Assembly (NCBI GenBank): GCA_964034945.1
Contig: OZ035961.1
Span: 93,275,991-93,339,990 of the forward strand
Source: Chrysopilus asiliformis
Lineage: Eukaryota; Arthropoda; Insecta; Diptera; Rhagionidae
Reading direction: 5' to 3'
Length of the DNA stretch: 64,000 nt
Shown here: piece after piece, positions 22,761-35,205 of the stretch
Layout of the letters: each line of letters begins with the position of its first letter
Numbering within the stretch: position 1 is the stretch's first letter
Notes under the pieces: model-generated
Seen by the model: the letters and a program-made list of their open reading frames with translations, nothing else
Told to the model about the DNA's origin: nothing
Database searches by the model: none
Position numbers and translations under genes: made by a program

Positions 22761-23952
22761 AAAGATAAAAAGCTGTTTCAAGTTGCTCCTTTTTTTTAAG
22801 GAACAACTTGCCTTTACGTTGCATATAAAAGGAGGGTTTTACCTGAAGTGAACTCAATTTATCAATTCAATTTTATTTCAAACATTCCGTCTTTTTGGTC
22901 CTTTTTTGTGTTTCCGTTTTTTCTTCTTAAAACATCTGAATTCTAAAAAAAAATCACCACCGGAAACTTTTGACTAAATTAAAAATTTAAAACGCTTGAA
23001 CAGCACTGAAAAAAAATTCCAATGCTTCATAAATGTTATGAAATTGTGAATGTTTGAAGCAAAAACCAATCTTACTGATTTAATTTTTTTTTCGGATTTT
23101 TGCATATGCAAATTTGCAAAAAAATTGATTTTTACTTTGAATGTGAAATCCTTAATGAGAACAATATGTTTTTTTGCTACCTTTAGGTGCCACAAATCGT
23201 GTCAAAATTAATTATTATAAAGTTGTAAATAAAAAATGTCAAAAGTTTGTGCATTTTTCGCAAAAAATGTAAGTCAATTGGGAAGTTGAGATTCATTAAA
23301 CTGTAAAAAAAATGGTACAAATGAAGTAACCCATATATTTTTAATCGAGTGTTGATATTTGTATAAAATTTTTATGAAAAAAAAATTATCGTAACAGATT
23401 CATTATTATGTAGTTACATTTTTTACGATGTAATTACTCGATTCAAAAAATTGCCGTCGGTAATTACGTATAGTTCTATATAATTCGACAAAAAAAATTG
23501 TTATATATATGTAGTTCGACAAAAAAAACTCAGGCAAAAAAAATAGTTATTTTGTTGTGAAAAGACACTTAAATTAAAATTATGCATACTATGTTATGTC
23601 GACGTCTATATTATTAGGTACCTACCTAATCTCTTAAGAATAGCTTCCTCTTGATTTATAAAATTCAATTTTGGTGAAATAATTGCCTAAAACAAAGAAT
23701 TTTTTTTATGGTTTACAGGGTATTTCTTAATTTTTTTTCACTAAATGGTCTAATTCTAAAAAAATAAAAGGCTATTACGAAAATGAACTTCAATTTATGA
23801 TCTAAATCCGTTTCTGTTGTCCATAGAGCAAAAGACTGATGAACTGGAACACGAACCGAAACCCAAACCGAGTAACTTTTTAGGCTTAAAAAATTTTTTA
23901 TTGGGCATAAAAACATTTTTTACGGGATGCCAAAAATTACGAGTTACGGTTA
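22761..23952. other. AT-rich intronic DNA
   Basis: Runs of A/T and short frames only; nothing recognised. Confidence 0.35.
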
Positions 23953-24122
23953 CAGATGAGCCCCGATCATCCGAGTCTTGATTATCCGAATTCCGCATTA
24001 TCCGATACCAGAATTTTAAAAATGTTACAAGTACAATACTTCGTTTAATCTAAGCCACTGTTATATTAGTATTATCTGAGTTGAGTACAGAGCCGACTAA
24101 TTCGAAAAAGCGGGGCTCTACT
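23953..24122. mobile_element. pogo-like MITE (GAGCCCCG ends)
   Basis: The left end after TA reads CAGATGAGCCCCGATCATCC and the right end contains gcggggctcta before TA. The interior is made of tattcga/tatccgaa-like motifs. TA flanks and GAGCCCC ends are typical of pogo/Tigger-type minis. It abuts the foldback repeat at 24129. Confidence 0.5.
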
Positions 24123-24128
24123 ATAAAC

Positions 24129-24607
24129 ATAACAAAAGCTATAATTGCCAATCTGGCAATTATTGAAAACCCGTATGGTGATATTCGTATCAAAATTCGA
24201 ACAGTTGTACCAAAATTTGAAGTCAAACTTTCCAATAAGATTTTTTAAAATGTATTCCAATTGGATTTTTATGTATAAGAGTTTTATGTAGAATCGTATT
24301 CTAAATAACTTTTGAGATATTCGCAAAAAATGGTTTCGTTCGTATGGGTCAATTTTTGCCCATTAACGAACTCAGCCTTGCATTTTACGAAAAACGAATC
24401 TGCGCAAAATTTCAAGTCTCTAGCTCAATCCGTGCGCCCGCAATCCGCGCCACAGACAGACGGACGGACAGACGGACTGACAGATGGACGGACATGCAAA
24501 ATTCAATTTTTTGTTATCATTCTAAACACACTGGTGTAATTCATTTTTATGTGTGATGACGGGATCTTGGCGTTACAAACTTTGGTTTCACCATACGGGT
24601 ATAAAAA
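24129..24607 (+). repeat. Foldback-type repeat family, copy 2
   Basis: Same order as the copy at 17.08-17.64 kb: ctataattgccaatctggc, cccgtatggtga, tcaatccgtgcgcccgca, the gacggac tract, cgggatcttggcg and ttcaccatacgggtata. Confidence 0.65.
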
Positions 24608-26032
24608 TATGCGATATTTTGAAGCTCAACTAATAGCATGATTACACTTCCTTAATTTCTTTCCTTCTCGATTTCCAGTCAAAAAAGGCATGTAATCTTC
24701 ATACGATATTAACATCCTCTTTTTCCGAATTAAAATAATACTTTAATTTTTCATTTGTCAGTCTTATTGGAATGCAATGTTTGGAAAAACAATGTTAAAT
24801 TGTATTCTTAAGCATAATCGAATACGCCATAATTATGGAATTTATTTGGATCTGCGAATTTTATTTAACATTTACGTCACAATTGTAGTAAAAATAGTTC
24901 GAATAAAACTCTTACTCTATCACTTACACTTCACAAATCGAAAATTTAATTCCCAACTGACTTATATAAAGAAATTTGAACTTTCATCCCACGTACATAT
25001 CCTTCATTGTCAGGTTAGTGACGGAAATCTATGGCACTACTCTGACGAGATCCAGCCATTATATTCTCGCGATCAAAACTTGGTGGTTTCTTATTAAAAA
25101 AGTTTCCCATTTCCATTCAAATTTAATTTCAAATCAGCTACTTGAATAGATATGATTTCGATAGAAACAAAAATATTCCAACATGACCTATATAGCCTGA
25201 AAAATATCAAAATAAAAATATTGAAATCCCAGAGATCGAGAAATTCAAATAATTCACACACGGACCCATACTGAAAACGGAACTTTATTTGAAAAACCTA
25301 AAGTTGCAACATGAACATTTTCCTGAGTGACTATTTTCCACCTTAACGGTTTTTACCGTTAAATAGTTTCTGAAATATTAGAAAAAATATAATTTTTTAC
25401 ATATTTTTGCCCCAACTTTAAATATATTCATATTAAGTAGTATACAGTAACTATACTTAAATGCGGAGTTAAATTATGAACGTTTAAAATCACCATAAAA
25501 AAATATTTCTACTTCTCAGATTTGTCATATTACCTTTTTTTCAAAATTATTAGTATTCAGTTAAGGAAATAAAGCAATTAAAAGACGAATGAATGTAAAC
25601 GACTCACAGTTAAAACCAGTAATTATCAAATCAGAATTCAAACATTTTATTTATACTAAATATCGGCTACCCTAAATGAAATCCTCTGTCTGTCATTCTA
25701 AAATTCATGTCTGTGATATGGAAATTTTTCAAGAATCGATACGAGTACAACATTAAGATACAAAGTATAATTGGCATGTTCTAGAAAGAATGCAAAGGGT
25801 TTGAATATCGCAAAGAAACCAACAAAAATATCATCAATGTTAACAGTTGCAGGGGAAAAGACGATTATAACAATAGTAATATCAGTACAATTAACAACAA
25901 CAGCAACAACAAAAACATCGAAAATATTAAACCGAATCGACAAGAGGTAAAATGACTCCTTTTGGACATTAAAGTGAGGTATTGCATGTTAACAGCACGC
26001 GATTTTGATTTAACGATCTGGAAGACCGTCGA
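24608..26032. other. AT-rich intronic DNA
   Basis: No gene or recognised repeat; a run of caacaa-type triplets near 25890. Confidence 0.3.
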
Positions 26033-26135
26033 CCTAAGGAGGCGAAACATAAAAAATTGCACTGCCTCGGCGATTAAAAAAGCAAAGTTAAAAGCCTAAC
26101 AATCATACGAATGAGTACAGGTTCAGGTAACTTAC

Positions 26136-26289
26136 AGGAGTTTTTAATATCTGACAGGCGAGGAAGCCGGTCTGGATACACGGTATTTGTGCCTATCAAG
26201 TGTGTCACATAATCGGAAAAAAGGCGACGCAGTTCGCAAGGAAATTCCTTAAATCGCTCCAAGTCGCCAGAAGTGGCGTCATTGTCCAT
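26136..26289 (-). CDS. Candidate first coding exon of a nested antisense gene, product unknown
   Basis: ATG at 26289 opens 51 codons plus one base (MDNDATSGDLERF, then ELRRLFSDYV and NTVYPDRLPRL) and meets a strong donor gtaagt at 26135. Charge pattern and base composition look coding. Upstream on the same strand is aaaatcgataacg, close to the DRE core of housekeeping promoters. A possible acceptor (cctccttag, exon from 26033) would add about 21 residues and a stop. The DYV.H...T.TVYP pattern faintly recalls the N-terminus of PP4 regulatory subunit 2, but that is not a confident match. It may be a gene, a retrocopy remnant or chance. Confidence 0.35.
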
Positions 26290-26760
26290 CTAAAGTCACC
26301 TCTCCGGCTGGATAGCAGCGTGATAAGCACTGGATATTCTAGTATTTCTCAATGTTTGTTGTGGGGTGAAGACAGGGGGAAATGAAGTGATTTTCCAACG
26401 AAAATTCAACAAAATTGCATTGGCAATTATGTCGTCCAGTGCTTGAGACGTTATCGATTTTTTGAGTGAAAGTTGTTTACCAATCATTTAGCAAACGCCA
26501 AGCTGTCAATTCGGTTTTTTGAAATGGCTTTAGAGTTGGATTATTGTGGTTTTATTTATTTCAAATTTTTAAAACAAAAACTGAAAATTGCAAAAAACTT
26601 CATTTCTCGATTTTTAATAAAAATTAAGACTAAAAACAATGCCCTTGCGGTTTTATTTTCTATCTAATTGGTTTTATATGTATGTAAGAGTTATGTGAAG
26701 TCATTTTTGTTATCATCACTACCGCTATTTAGTCTTATAACCGTATCACACCGACGACTG

Positions 26761-27079
26761 CGATTACGATTACGATTGCGATTGCGATTGCGATTACGAT
26801 TGCGATTACGATTGCGATTACGATTGCGATTACGATTACGATTACGATTACGATTACGATTACGATTACGATTACGATTACGATTACGATTGCGATTATG
26901 ATTACGATTGCGATTGCGATTACAATTGCGATTACGATTACGATTACGATTACGATTACGATTACGATTACGATTACGATTACGATTACGATTACGATTA
27001 CGATTACGATTGCGATTACGATTGCGATTGCGATTACGATTGCGATTACGATGGCGATTACGATTACGATTACGATTGG
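26761..27079 (+). repeat. Hexanucleotide tandem array (CGATTA/CGATTG)n
   Basis: About 53 consecutive hexamers, with TTACGA and TTGCGA variants mixed. All six frames stay open through most of it, producing fake Arg-Leu, Ile-Thr and Asn-Arg repeats. A short relative (cgattgcgattatgattacgattg) occurs at 43608-43628. It is not an insect telomere motif (TTAGG). Confidence 0.95.
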
Positions 27080-27080
27080 C

Positions 27081-28223
27081 GATCGGCCGTTGACGTTTTC
27101 CTATCACACTGACAACGATTCAATTCCCGATTGCAGTTACTTGTACTACATATTCTCAGTCCAGGATTTCATTTTCGGTGGCATTTTTTTGTGTTATCCA
27201 TTTTAACTGAAGCTATTTACTAAAACATCAACAAACACCACATTCAAAGTACAGAAATCGGCTGACTGGTCGCTGACAGCGACTACGATTGCCAAACGCC
27301 GATTGAAATTAGAAGTATTTGGTAAATTTTGATCCCAGTATGATCCTTTTTTAACATAGAACATCCCAAACTGTTACTAATTTTTACACAGGTTCTGGCG
27401 ACTTTAGTTTTCCAAACTCTAATTAAAGCATTTTCGCCGCATTTATCGTGAAATACTTAAAATTCAAATCTCATTTTCTAGTTAAGATCTAAATGAGATA
27501 ATTACAATTATTTATAGAAATACGTAGAAAATCACTTTGCAATCCAATAAAGTTGTTATACCATCTTCAAGAAATCCAAATGAAAGATTAAATCGAAGGG
27601 TCATTTTCTAGTTTACTAAATTAAGAAAATCAATTGCATATTATATGTTGTGTTTACCTTCGTTAGTTAGCCAATCATTAGTAAATACTAAAAAGACAAT
27701 CATGTATTTGGTTGACATTATGCATATAACATAATGTCGATTTAGTCTTTTGATTATAAATACAAAGTATACTTGCTTTATAGGAATATGTAACTAACAT
27801 GGCTATAAATATTCTCAAAGTGTGTACCAGACCCGAGCTTCATGCACATAAGATAATTTACCTACATAAATCATTAATAAATTGACGGCGCTAATAAATT
27901 ACCATTTAGTCCGAGAGGGTTAACAATAAAGGCTCATTGAGCTCAATTACCAATTAATTTTATTTCAATGACAATTTCAATGCACTAACCATTGTTTCTT
28001 CGATAGGTTCATCATGGGTTTTTGAAATCTGTATACCCTATGTGAAAAAATATATATGGCGTTTGCTAAATATACCCGATATGTAAAATAGAAGATGCAT
28101 CGATTATTTGTGAAGATAAAAGTTTTTTTTTCTGTATAATTAAGAAGTTTGTGCATAGATCTGTCTTTGGGAAAGGTTGCAGATTTCGTTATTTCCATCG
28201 AGGTATTACTTTCAACTATAAGT
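27081..28223. other. AT-rich intronic DNA after the hexamer array
   Basis: No gene. The near flank repeats gac.gcgac and cgattgc-like motifs (27280-27300), suggesting the array was once longer. Confidence 0.3.
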
Positions 28224-28454
28224 AGGGTGACCACTTTTTTTTTGTGTAAATATGGTATAAGATGGACGAGAGAGGTTGAAAGGGAACATCAAATTTTATA
28301 TAAAAAGTTTCAAGTTAATGTAAATGAAAAGTTAAGTTCCCCCAATGATCACCCAATAATCATTTAAGGTAAAAAAAAAATACGTTGAAAAAATGCGGCG
28401 GGGAAGAGTTTGAAAAATTTAAAATTAGCGTGACGTAGTTTTATGGACAGCCCC
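28224..28454 (+). repeat. Decayed AGGGTGACCA / ttatggacagcccc element remnants
   Basis: AGGGTGACCA at 28224 resembles the left end of the GCGGCGCA family, and gtagttttatggacagcccc at 28435-28454 resembles the right end of the GGGGCTGTCCATAAA family. Two different elements appear to meet here. Confidence 0.4.
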
Positions 28455-28458
28455 TTAA

Positions 28459-29818
28459 CCTTCATCCGTCCCTCAAAAAAAATCACACTAAAGTTCCTCG
28501 GGTCTATTTTGACCCATAAAGGTTTAGTGCAGGCCTGGGCACCATGTATGTAGTGATTTACTATTCCTCGAAGAAATTTTATATTTCTTCATATACTATA
28601 ACACGAAATGAGAAAACGCATCTTTTTCATTTTTTACGCTCTTTCGCTTTTGATGGAGACGTTTAGGAACAGTGGACTACACAATTTATCATGATGCGAT
28701 TACAAAAAAATAATAAGTTCCGCCGTGCAAAAAAAAACTTTTGGGACGTATTTTCGGTTCTGTGCTTCGAAAAAACATGCGCTAAATTGCATTAAGTTAC
28801 CTGATAGGACAGCTGTTGTAATGGCGTTCTAGATTGAATTTTTTATTCGCAAACTAGACATTGACGGTTATCATTATTTGTGGTTATTAAATATTTGTTT
28901 TCCCAATCACACGACATAGTATTTGAATTTGAATATGAGCGCTTCATAATGGAAAATGAAAACTAAAAAAATCGAATTTCTGAAAAAAATTCGTACGTCA
29001 GTGTACTTTGGGAAGCAATTAGGATTTTGGGGAGCAAATGTATACATCCGCACGCATCAACAACAGAAATTATACTGAATGAGTGTCGTAGGCTCGCTCC
29101 ATCAATTGTTAGTCAATCGTTTGATTTTGGCTGCCGAAGTAGCCGTCGTCTACCAACACGTATCATTGCGTTGGAGAGTCGAGTAAAAATGTTCATACAT
29201 TGATTGTATTCTCGTAAAATTTGAATAAAAATGTTATCGTTGTGAGGAGCCAGACGAGCCAAGGAGTGCCCAGGCTTGGTTTAGTGTATACAAAAATCAA
29301 AAAACGAGTTTTTTTATGTTTTTCGAAATTTTTACAACATACAACAACATATGTATAACCCAAAAGACTTATATATTGTTCTAATGAACTCTCCCCGAAA
29401 ATAGCGGTCAAAAAACTTCATACAAAAATTGAGAAATATGGCAGTTGAGTTTTTCCCAATTGACATCCAACAAAATCGGTTTCTTATACCCGAGAACTCA
29501 CCCCGTTTGGTCAAAGATTTTAGATCCATATTCTAGATATAGTTTACAAACACTAACGAATATAATATAATATGAGTAAATTAAACATTTTTCATACGAT
29601 TAACTGCCTTGGCTCATTTTAGACCCGAAGGTCTTTAGTGTGACTATTTTTGTAGCACTGTAACGGTTAATCGGAAGTTGCCAAATTTTTGCATACTGCT
29701 AGTTTACAATAAATAAGGCAAAGTCAAAAAATTTCAGGTTCGTAATATAAATATTTTTAAAGGTACAAGCAAACTAATTTCTGTTTGGGTCAAATTAGAC
29801 CCGAGGGACGGAAGAAGG
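28459..29818. mobile_element. Long piggyBac-like element, 1.36 kb, no intact transposase
   Basis: TTAA at 28455-28458 and 29819-29822 flanks ends CCTTCATCCGTCCCTC and its complement with one mismatch. A second inverted pair, CGGGTCTATTTTGACCC and GGGTCAAATTAGACCCG, lies just inside. The interior has only short frames. Confidence 0.75.
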
Positions 29819-29822
29819 TTAA

Positions 29823-31419
29823 GCAAATCAGATTGATTGGAAAATGCCTAGATATTTCGCTTTCAAACCTACTAGGCTACTCTGTCTTCTTACTAACTAA
29901 AAAAAAAATAATTAATATGCTTCAAGTTGTTAAATGTCATCAGCTTATCAATTAGGGTATTTAACGAACAATAACTTCCCGAATTGATTTTTTTTTAATA
30001 ATACCGAAGCAATCATTTGATTTATAAAATTTATCTTTAATTTTTAGATTCGTCGCTTAAAGACTAAACGATTAAAATCAAGGTCATATTCAATACAGTG
30101 AACGACAACCAACGACTAGACTAGAAAAATGTTTATGAATTTCTCAAATCCATCAAGCATTTGCAGTGCTCATCGGCATAAATAATTTTGCTCCCAACCT
30201 TCTTGATCGAAATTCTCTTCATCAACAAACTTAGCTCAGCAGCAACATAATTACTGGATCTAGTGAGATTCAGATATAAAACTCATAAACCCTCTTCAAA
30301 ATAACAACGATCTTCCCTTGATGCGTCCATGTCGAATAATGCAAATTTCTTTAACTCAACGTCAGCGTTGACTCAAATTTTCTTAACTTTCTTTAACTCA
30401 ACGTCAGCGTTGGCTTAAAGCAAACAAAACTTTAGCTGCGATCTTGTAATGGATCTTTAAGATATTCATCCGTGTTTGAAGATTAGACTGACACAACCGT
30501 TAATGTGATGTGATCTCAATTTGTGTACAAAATTTTGTAGTGCCTTACTTTTATTTCCATCTATAGGTAGTTTTTTTACTGCTTCTGATGCGTAATTTAA
30601 AATCTCGTCACATATTATTCAAATTAGATTTTTGACGATGATTTTTTTTTGCGTTCTTCAATAAGGACTGGCGCCAAATCGTTAATGTGATTCGTTTTTA
30701 CATTGATTTTCATTTTGACACCTCTTCAGTTTTTTTAAATGATTTTTCGTGTTGTTGACAAGATGTGCCGTTAATATTCGGATTATCAAATATTTGCATT
30801 AATGTTCAAAGAAGATTTTTTAATTTGATTTTGATGCTAAACTGGGAAGTTTAAACTAGCATTAATTAGCCTTGCTGGGAACAGCTGTCTTAAATTGAAG
30901 TGGTTTCAATTACTGTTAAAACCTGAAATGCAATCAATAATTTGAAAATACATCAAAAGAGTGAGATTTTATTCAGGTGGAAATTTTTTTGCTGGTTCCA
31001 AGTTAATTCGTTACATACCTACATATTTGCCACACCGTTAGAATGCCTGCACCTCTCAAGTTGTGTCTAAAAAAACTCTCATAGAGTTTGAAATTCAATA
31101 TATAGCTCAGTTTTTTTTAACCAGCACGGAGACAATTCCGAATATGAATATACGAGACAGTGGACTCTTCTGCAATGATTCCATAAAAATAGAGAATTAT
31201 TTCTAAAATTTTGGAAAAATTTTCAAATTTTTGGCATCAATTCCTCTTTTGTTTGGGATTCATCACTGTCTCATATATTTCACTGTCTCATATATTTCTA
31301 TTTTTTGTAGGAATCTGTCCTAATATTTCTCTCCTTCAAGTTATTGAGCTTCGTTTAGATGTCCATCAAAATCTTTATAACAATTCTTTATTTTTAAAAC
31401 CCTGAATTGAACTATTCGA
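29823..31419. other. AT-rich intronic DNA with a 25-bp direct repeat
   Basis: The sequence tttctttaactcaacgtcag (continuing cgttg) occurs at 30346-30370 and 30388-30412. Each copy contains the palindrome CAACGtcagCGTTG. Nothing else recognised. Confidence 0.4.
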
Positions 31420-31640
31420 AGGGTGACCATACGTCCTGGAATGGTCGGGACAATCCTGGATTTAAGCATATTGTTCCGGCGTCCCGGATTATGCAATCTA
31501 CTTGTAATGTTGTATTTAATCACTAGACCCAAAAACTTTCTTCAGAAATTACTGCCTCTAGCGCAAATTTTATTAAATATTTTTCAATAGTGAAATGTTT
31601 GTTGCTAAAAGCTTTACTTGCGGCGCAATTTTTGTTGAAT
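31420..31640 (+). repeat. AGGGTGACCAT / GCGGCGCA repeat, copy
   Basis: AGGGTGACCATACGTCCTGG at the left and tgcggcgcaatttttg at about 31620. The right end is unclear. Confidence 0.5.
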
Positions 31641-34169
31641 TTTGAAAACAAGAATTGAAACAAACACGCTTTTTTCTGACCGGGTTTCAAAAATTTCAAA
31701 TTTCACGATTAATTCGAAGCATTGAACATTTCCTCACAAATCGTCGCCCCCCCCCCCCCCCCCTCCCCTCCTGCCCCTACGCCATCTTACGTGTAATCTA
31801 TCCCGGATTGAAGCATCAAAAAAATTTGTCTTCCCCTTAAACCCTCCCCTTCTATTTTCTAAACCACTGCGCAGATCTTAAAGTAGTTTTCAAGCTGTGT
31901 AGAAAATTATCAATGAAGGATGTAAAAAAATACATTAATTTCCCTGCAAACTTTGTGCCTGATTAAATTTTTAAAACTTTTTGACCAATTTCAGTGTGGT
32001 TTCAAACATATTTCTTATTTCAGTGTGATATTTAAGCATAACTTCCGTTCACTAATACTCATATTGTGCAATTTAACCCTTTCATGACCGACTTTTTCCT
32101 TGCAGGTAGAAAATTTTGTTTTGTCGGTTATTGTTCTTTAGTCCTAGAGAGACACCAAGCAAAATTTGAAATAAAAAAATATGAAACATCGGCCATGGAA
32201 GCAATATTACTTTCAGCAATGCATAAAGCTTTCTGCACATAATTATAAAACAAAATCAGTATAGGTATCAGAGTTCACCATCAAATAATTAGTTATCGAC
32301 AGCCACTTTCAGCCTTTCTAGCAATCCAATCAAATCGCAATCAATCAATGATCGGGCAATTTGCGTAACTCGCTCTGCCATTTAGAAAAACCATGTTTCG
32401 TTTGACCACCCCCTCTCCCCACAATCCGAACTCCAATTATTTATTCAGTAAAGCTGGTCCAGCCGCGTACTAACTAACATACGCGCTAATTACCATTGCT
32501 AAAAACCAATGTTCACATTGAAGTACAGTTGGTTGGTTAAACTTGCAAGGTCTCCATATATACGCTGTATTGCTTTTCAAGTGTTTGGAATTGATTCCTA
32601 ATTCAAAGAAAAACTTTATTAACTCATTAATAATTCAAATCGAAATGACATACATAATGAAAACGGCAAACAAAGCTCATAAACGCATAAATTAATGTTG
32701 AGCAGATAAATGGCGTTATGCTTATAAAACTGGCGACATAAATGACAATTTTGTATACTGTCTCTATTGGTAGTTTATGGTCTTGATTGTGGCACGCACT
32801 AAATCTGATAAGATGGTTGGTGGCCGTCGTCAACATATATGAAAATTACCAACCATAACTTAAGTTTTCCAAGTGTCCGAAATGGTTCCAATCCAACAAA
32901 CAGTCGGTAGTGTTAGATCTTAATGTGTTAGTTAATTCACCCAACCCACTTCTATTTAAGCTCCTACTATCCGCTGGTCTATGGAAGGTAAGAAAAAACT
33001 TCGAATGTGATCACCATATGATTTTCTTATAATTTTTAACAAATATAATCCAGGACATAAATTATGTTCGGAGGTTTATACTGATCCTAAGTTTTAAGTA
33101 ATTTTTCTCAAGTAATTTTTTGAGTAATTTTCTTCTGTGGATTTCTATTTGCCAATAACTTTAAGGCAAATTTATTGTCTATATATATAAAACAACCCCA
33201 TTCTACCCATCGTTATTAATTTGTTTGTAAACCGATATGTGAATTTTCGATTGCTTCAAACATATAGATTTTTATAAGAAAATAAAAACCAAAATCCTTT
33301 AAACAAATAACAAAATGTTGAGCAATTGGCCATTCTTTTGATCGAGAGTGATTGGAGAAGGTATTTCCAGGTAATTTGATTAATTATAAAACAAAAATCG
33401 TTTTTTTTTCACCCAATTTAAATTAACTAAGTTTGAAAATTGACCAACACGATTTTGACAACTATACAAGTTGCAAGCATTTGATTTGTAACCGTCGAAA
33501 GAAGGTTAAATTACACATTTTTATGTTTATTAATGGCGTGCACAGTTATTTGAATTTTGTCGGTACATAAATCTTGCTCTAAACTGTGCTTTCGCTTTAG
33601 TCATTTCACACTTGCATTGTTCGCTAATGAGGTGCCAAGAATCCAATCGAGAGGTGCCATTTTGCCACGGCGGTTTTCATAGGTCCACTAAACAGTTTTC
33701 GTTAACGAGCGACCATTCGCTGACATTGTTTGGTGGATTGGATGTAGGAGGGGGTTAACGTTGGCCCTGGGCTCCATATATTAATGTTTCTTTTATAGCG
33801 GTGGGCAGTATCAAAGCCAATGGGAGATACTATAAGATTCATAAAACAAATATTTGATTTGCTGTAATTTATTAGGTGCGAAATACACCATCTGGTCCTC
33901 AAAATGATTCAATTCAAGCGGAAATGATTTCTTTGGTGAAAAATCACTCGACTTTACTTCTTTATGATCACTAACGGCGCTAAGGTAATGACATAAAATT
34001 GCATATGCAGATAGACCGCCCACTCTTCCGCCCGAAGGATTCTCCGACTTTTGCTGAATGATATTTGATTGTTTTTGGATATTTATTGTCTGAGGAAAAT
34101 TCGAAGTGATTGTTGCGAAAGCAGACAGGAAAATTTGTGAGTAGGCGAATAGGCGAAAAATATATTGAA
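31641..34169. other. Intronic DNA, no gene
   Basis: It contains a C17 homopolymer at 31747-31763 and an isolated piggyBac-like end ttaaccctttcatgaccg at 32073 whose partner I cannot find. Confidence 0.35.
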
Positions 34170-34950
34170 ACATAAGAAAAGCTACAATTGCCAGGGGTCA
34201 ATCGTCAAATACTCTCATATATATACTCTCATAGAGACAGACAAAATGTTTATTTAAAAAAAAATCCATCTGTATAGGAGAGGGGAAAGGAGTGGTCCGA
34301 TTGGATTTTGATGTATCGAACGGTTATTTAAAATCATATCGTCAACAGATTTTACCTTTATAAATTTTTCAATATGACTCACCGTTTTCGAGCAAATAGA
34401 AAAAAAGTATTGAATTTTTAAGGGGTAGGGCAGAAGCAGTGGTCCGATTGGATTTTGATGTATGAATAAGTTATGTAAAATCCTATTCTAAACACATTTT
34501 ATCTTAAGAAATTTTTCAATACGAAACACCGTTTTCGAGAAAATAAAAAAAGTATTCAATTTGTATGGGCGAGGGGGAAGGAGTAGTCTAACTGGATTTT
34601 GATGTATGACCAAGTTATGTAAAATCATATTCTAAATACATTTTACCTTTATAGATCTTTCAATACGACTCACCGTTTTCGAGAAAAATGTAAAAAAACT
34701 TTCGTTTGTATGGGAGAGGGGGGAGCAATGGTCAAATTTTGCTTGTTCAAGAACTTAGCCTAACCATTTACGAGAAACATAACTATACAAAATTTCAAGT
34801 CTCTAGCTCAATCCTTTCATATGGTGTTCACGAACGGTCGAACAGACGGACGGACATACAGAAATCAAATTCTTTTGTCATCCCTAACACTCTGGTGTAG
34901 TTTATTTTTGTGTCCGATGATTGATTCGATGCGTTACAAACGGTATACTA
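34170..34950 (+). repeat. Diverged foldback-family copy with three 130-bp units
   Basis: gaaaagctacaattgccag at the left, then three imperfect units each with tggtccgattggattttg (or ctaactgg variant), ttatgtaaaatcatattcta and caccgttttcgag, then tctagctcaatcc and a gacggacggac tract. The terminal tcaccatacggg is missing. Confidence 0.55.
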
Positions 34951-34970
34951 TATCTAATATACTCCTATAT

Positions 34971-35205
34971 CGTCGACTAAAAGTGAAATTGTGCTAAGTC
35001 CATTATACCAAATTTGACAGAAGAGCAATAAAAAACCTTGGGAAATCATTTTAATTTTCATTTAAAGAAAAGCGAGTCTCATTTAAAGAAAACTGAGCAC
35101 AATTTTTCTCGTGTAAAGAAAACTCAATGTTATTGAAACAGAATTTATTGTTTTTCTGGAAAATTCTACCAAATGGACTTAGCACAATTTCACTTTTAGC
35201 CGACG
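34971..35205. mobile_element. MITE family with CGTCGGCTAAAAGTG ends, copy 2
   Basis: The ends are CGTCGACTAAAAGTG and cacttttagccgacg. It matches 13444-13698 through most of its length, including the central aaagaaaa repeats, but is about 20 bp shorter. Confidence 0.8.

Noticed and set aside
26761..27079. Telomere or CRISPR array
   Set aside because: The unit is CGATTA/CGATTG, not TTAGG, and there are no spacers between repeats.
26668..27206. Arg-Leu, Asn-Arg and Ile-Thr repeat proteins
   Set aside because: All come from the six-base array, whose length keeps every frame open; there is no independent coding evidence.
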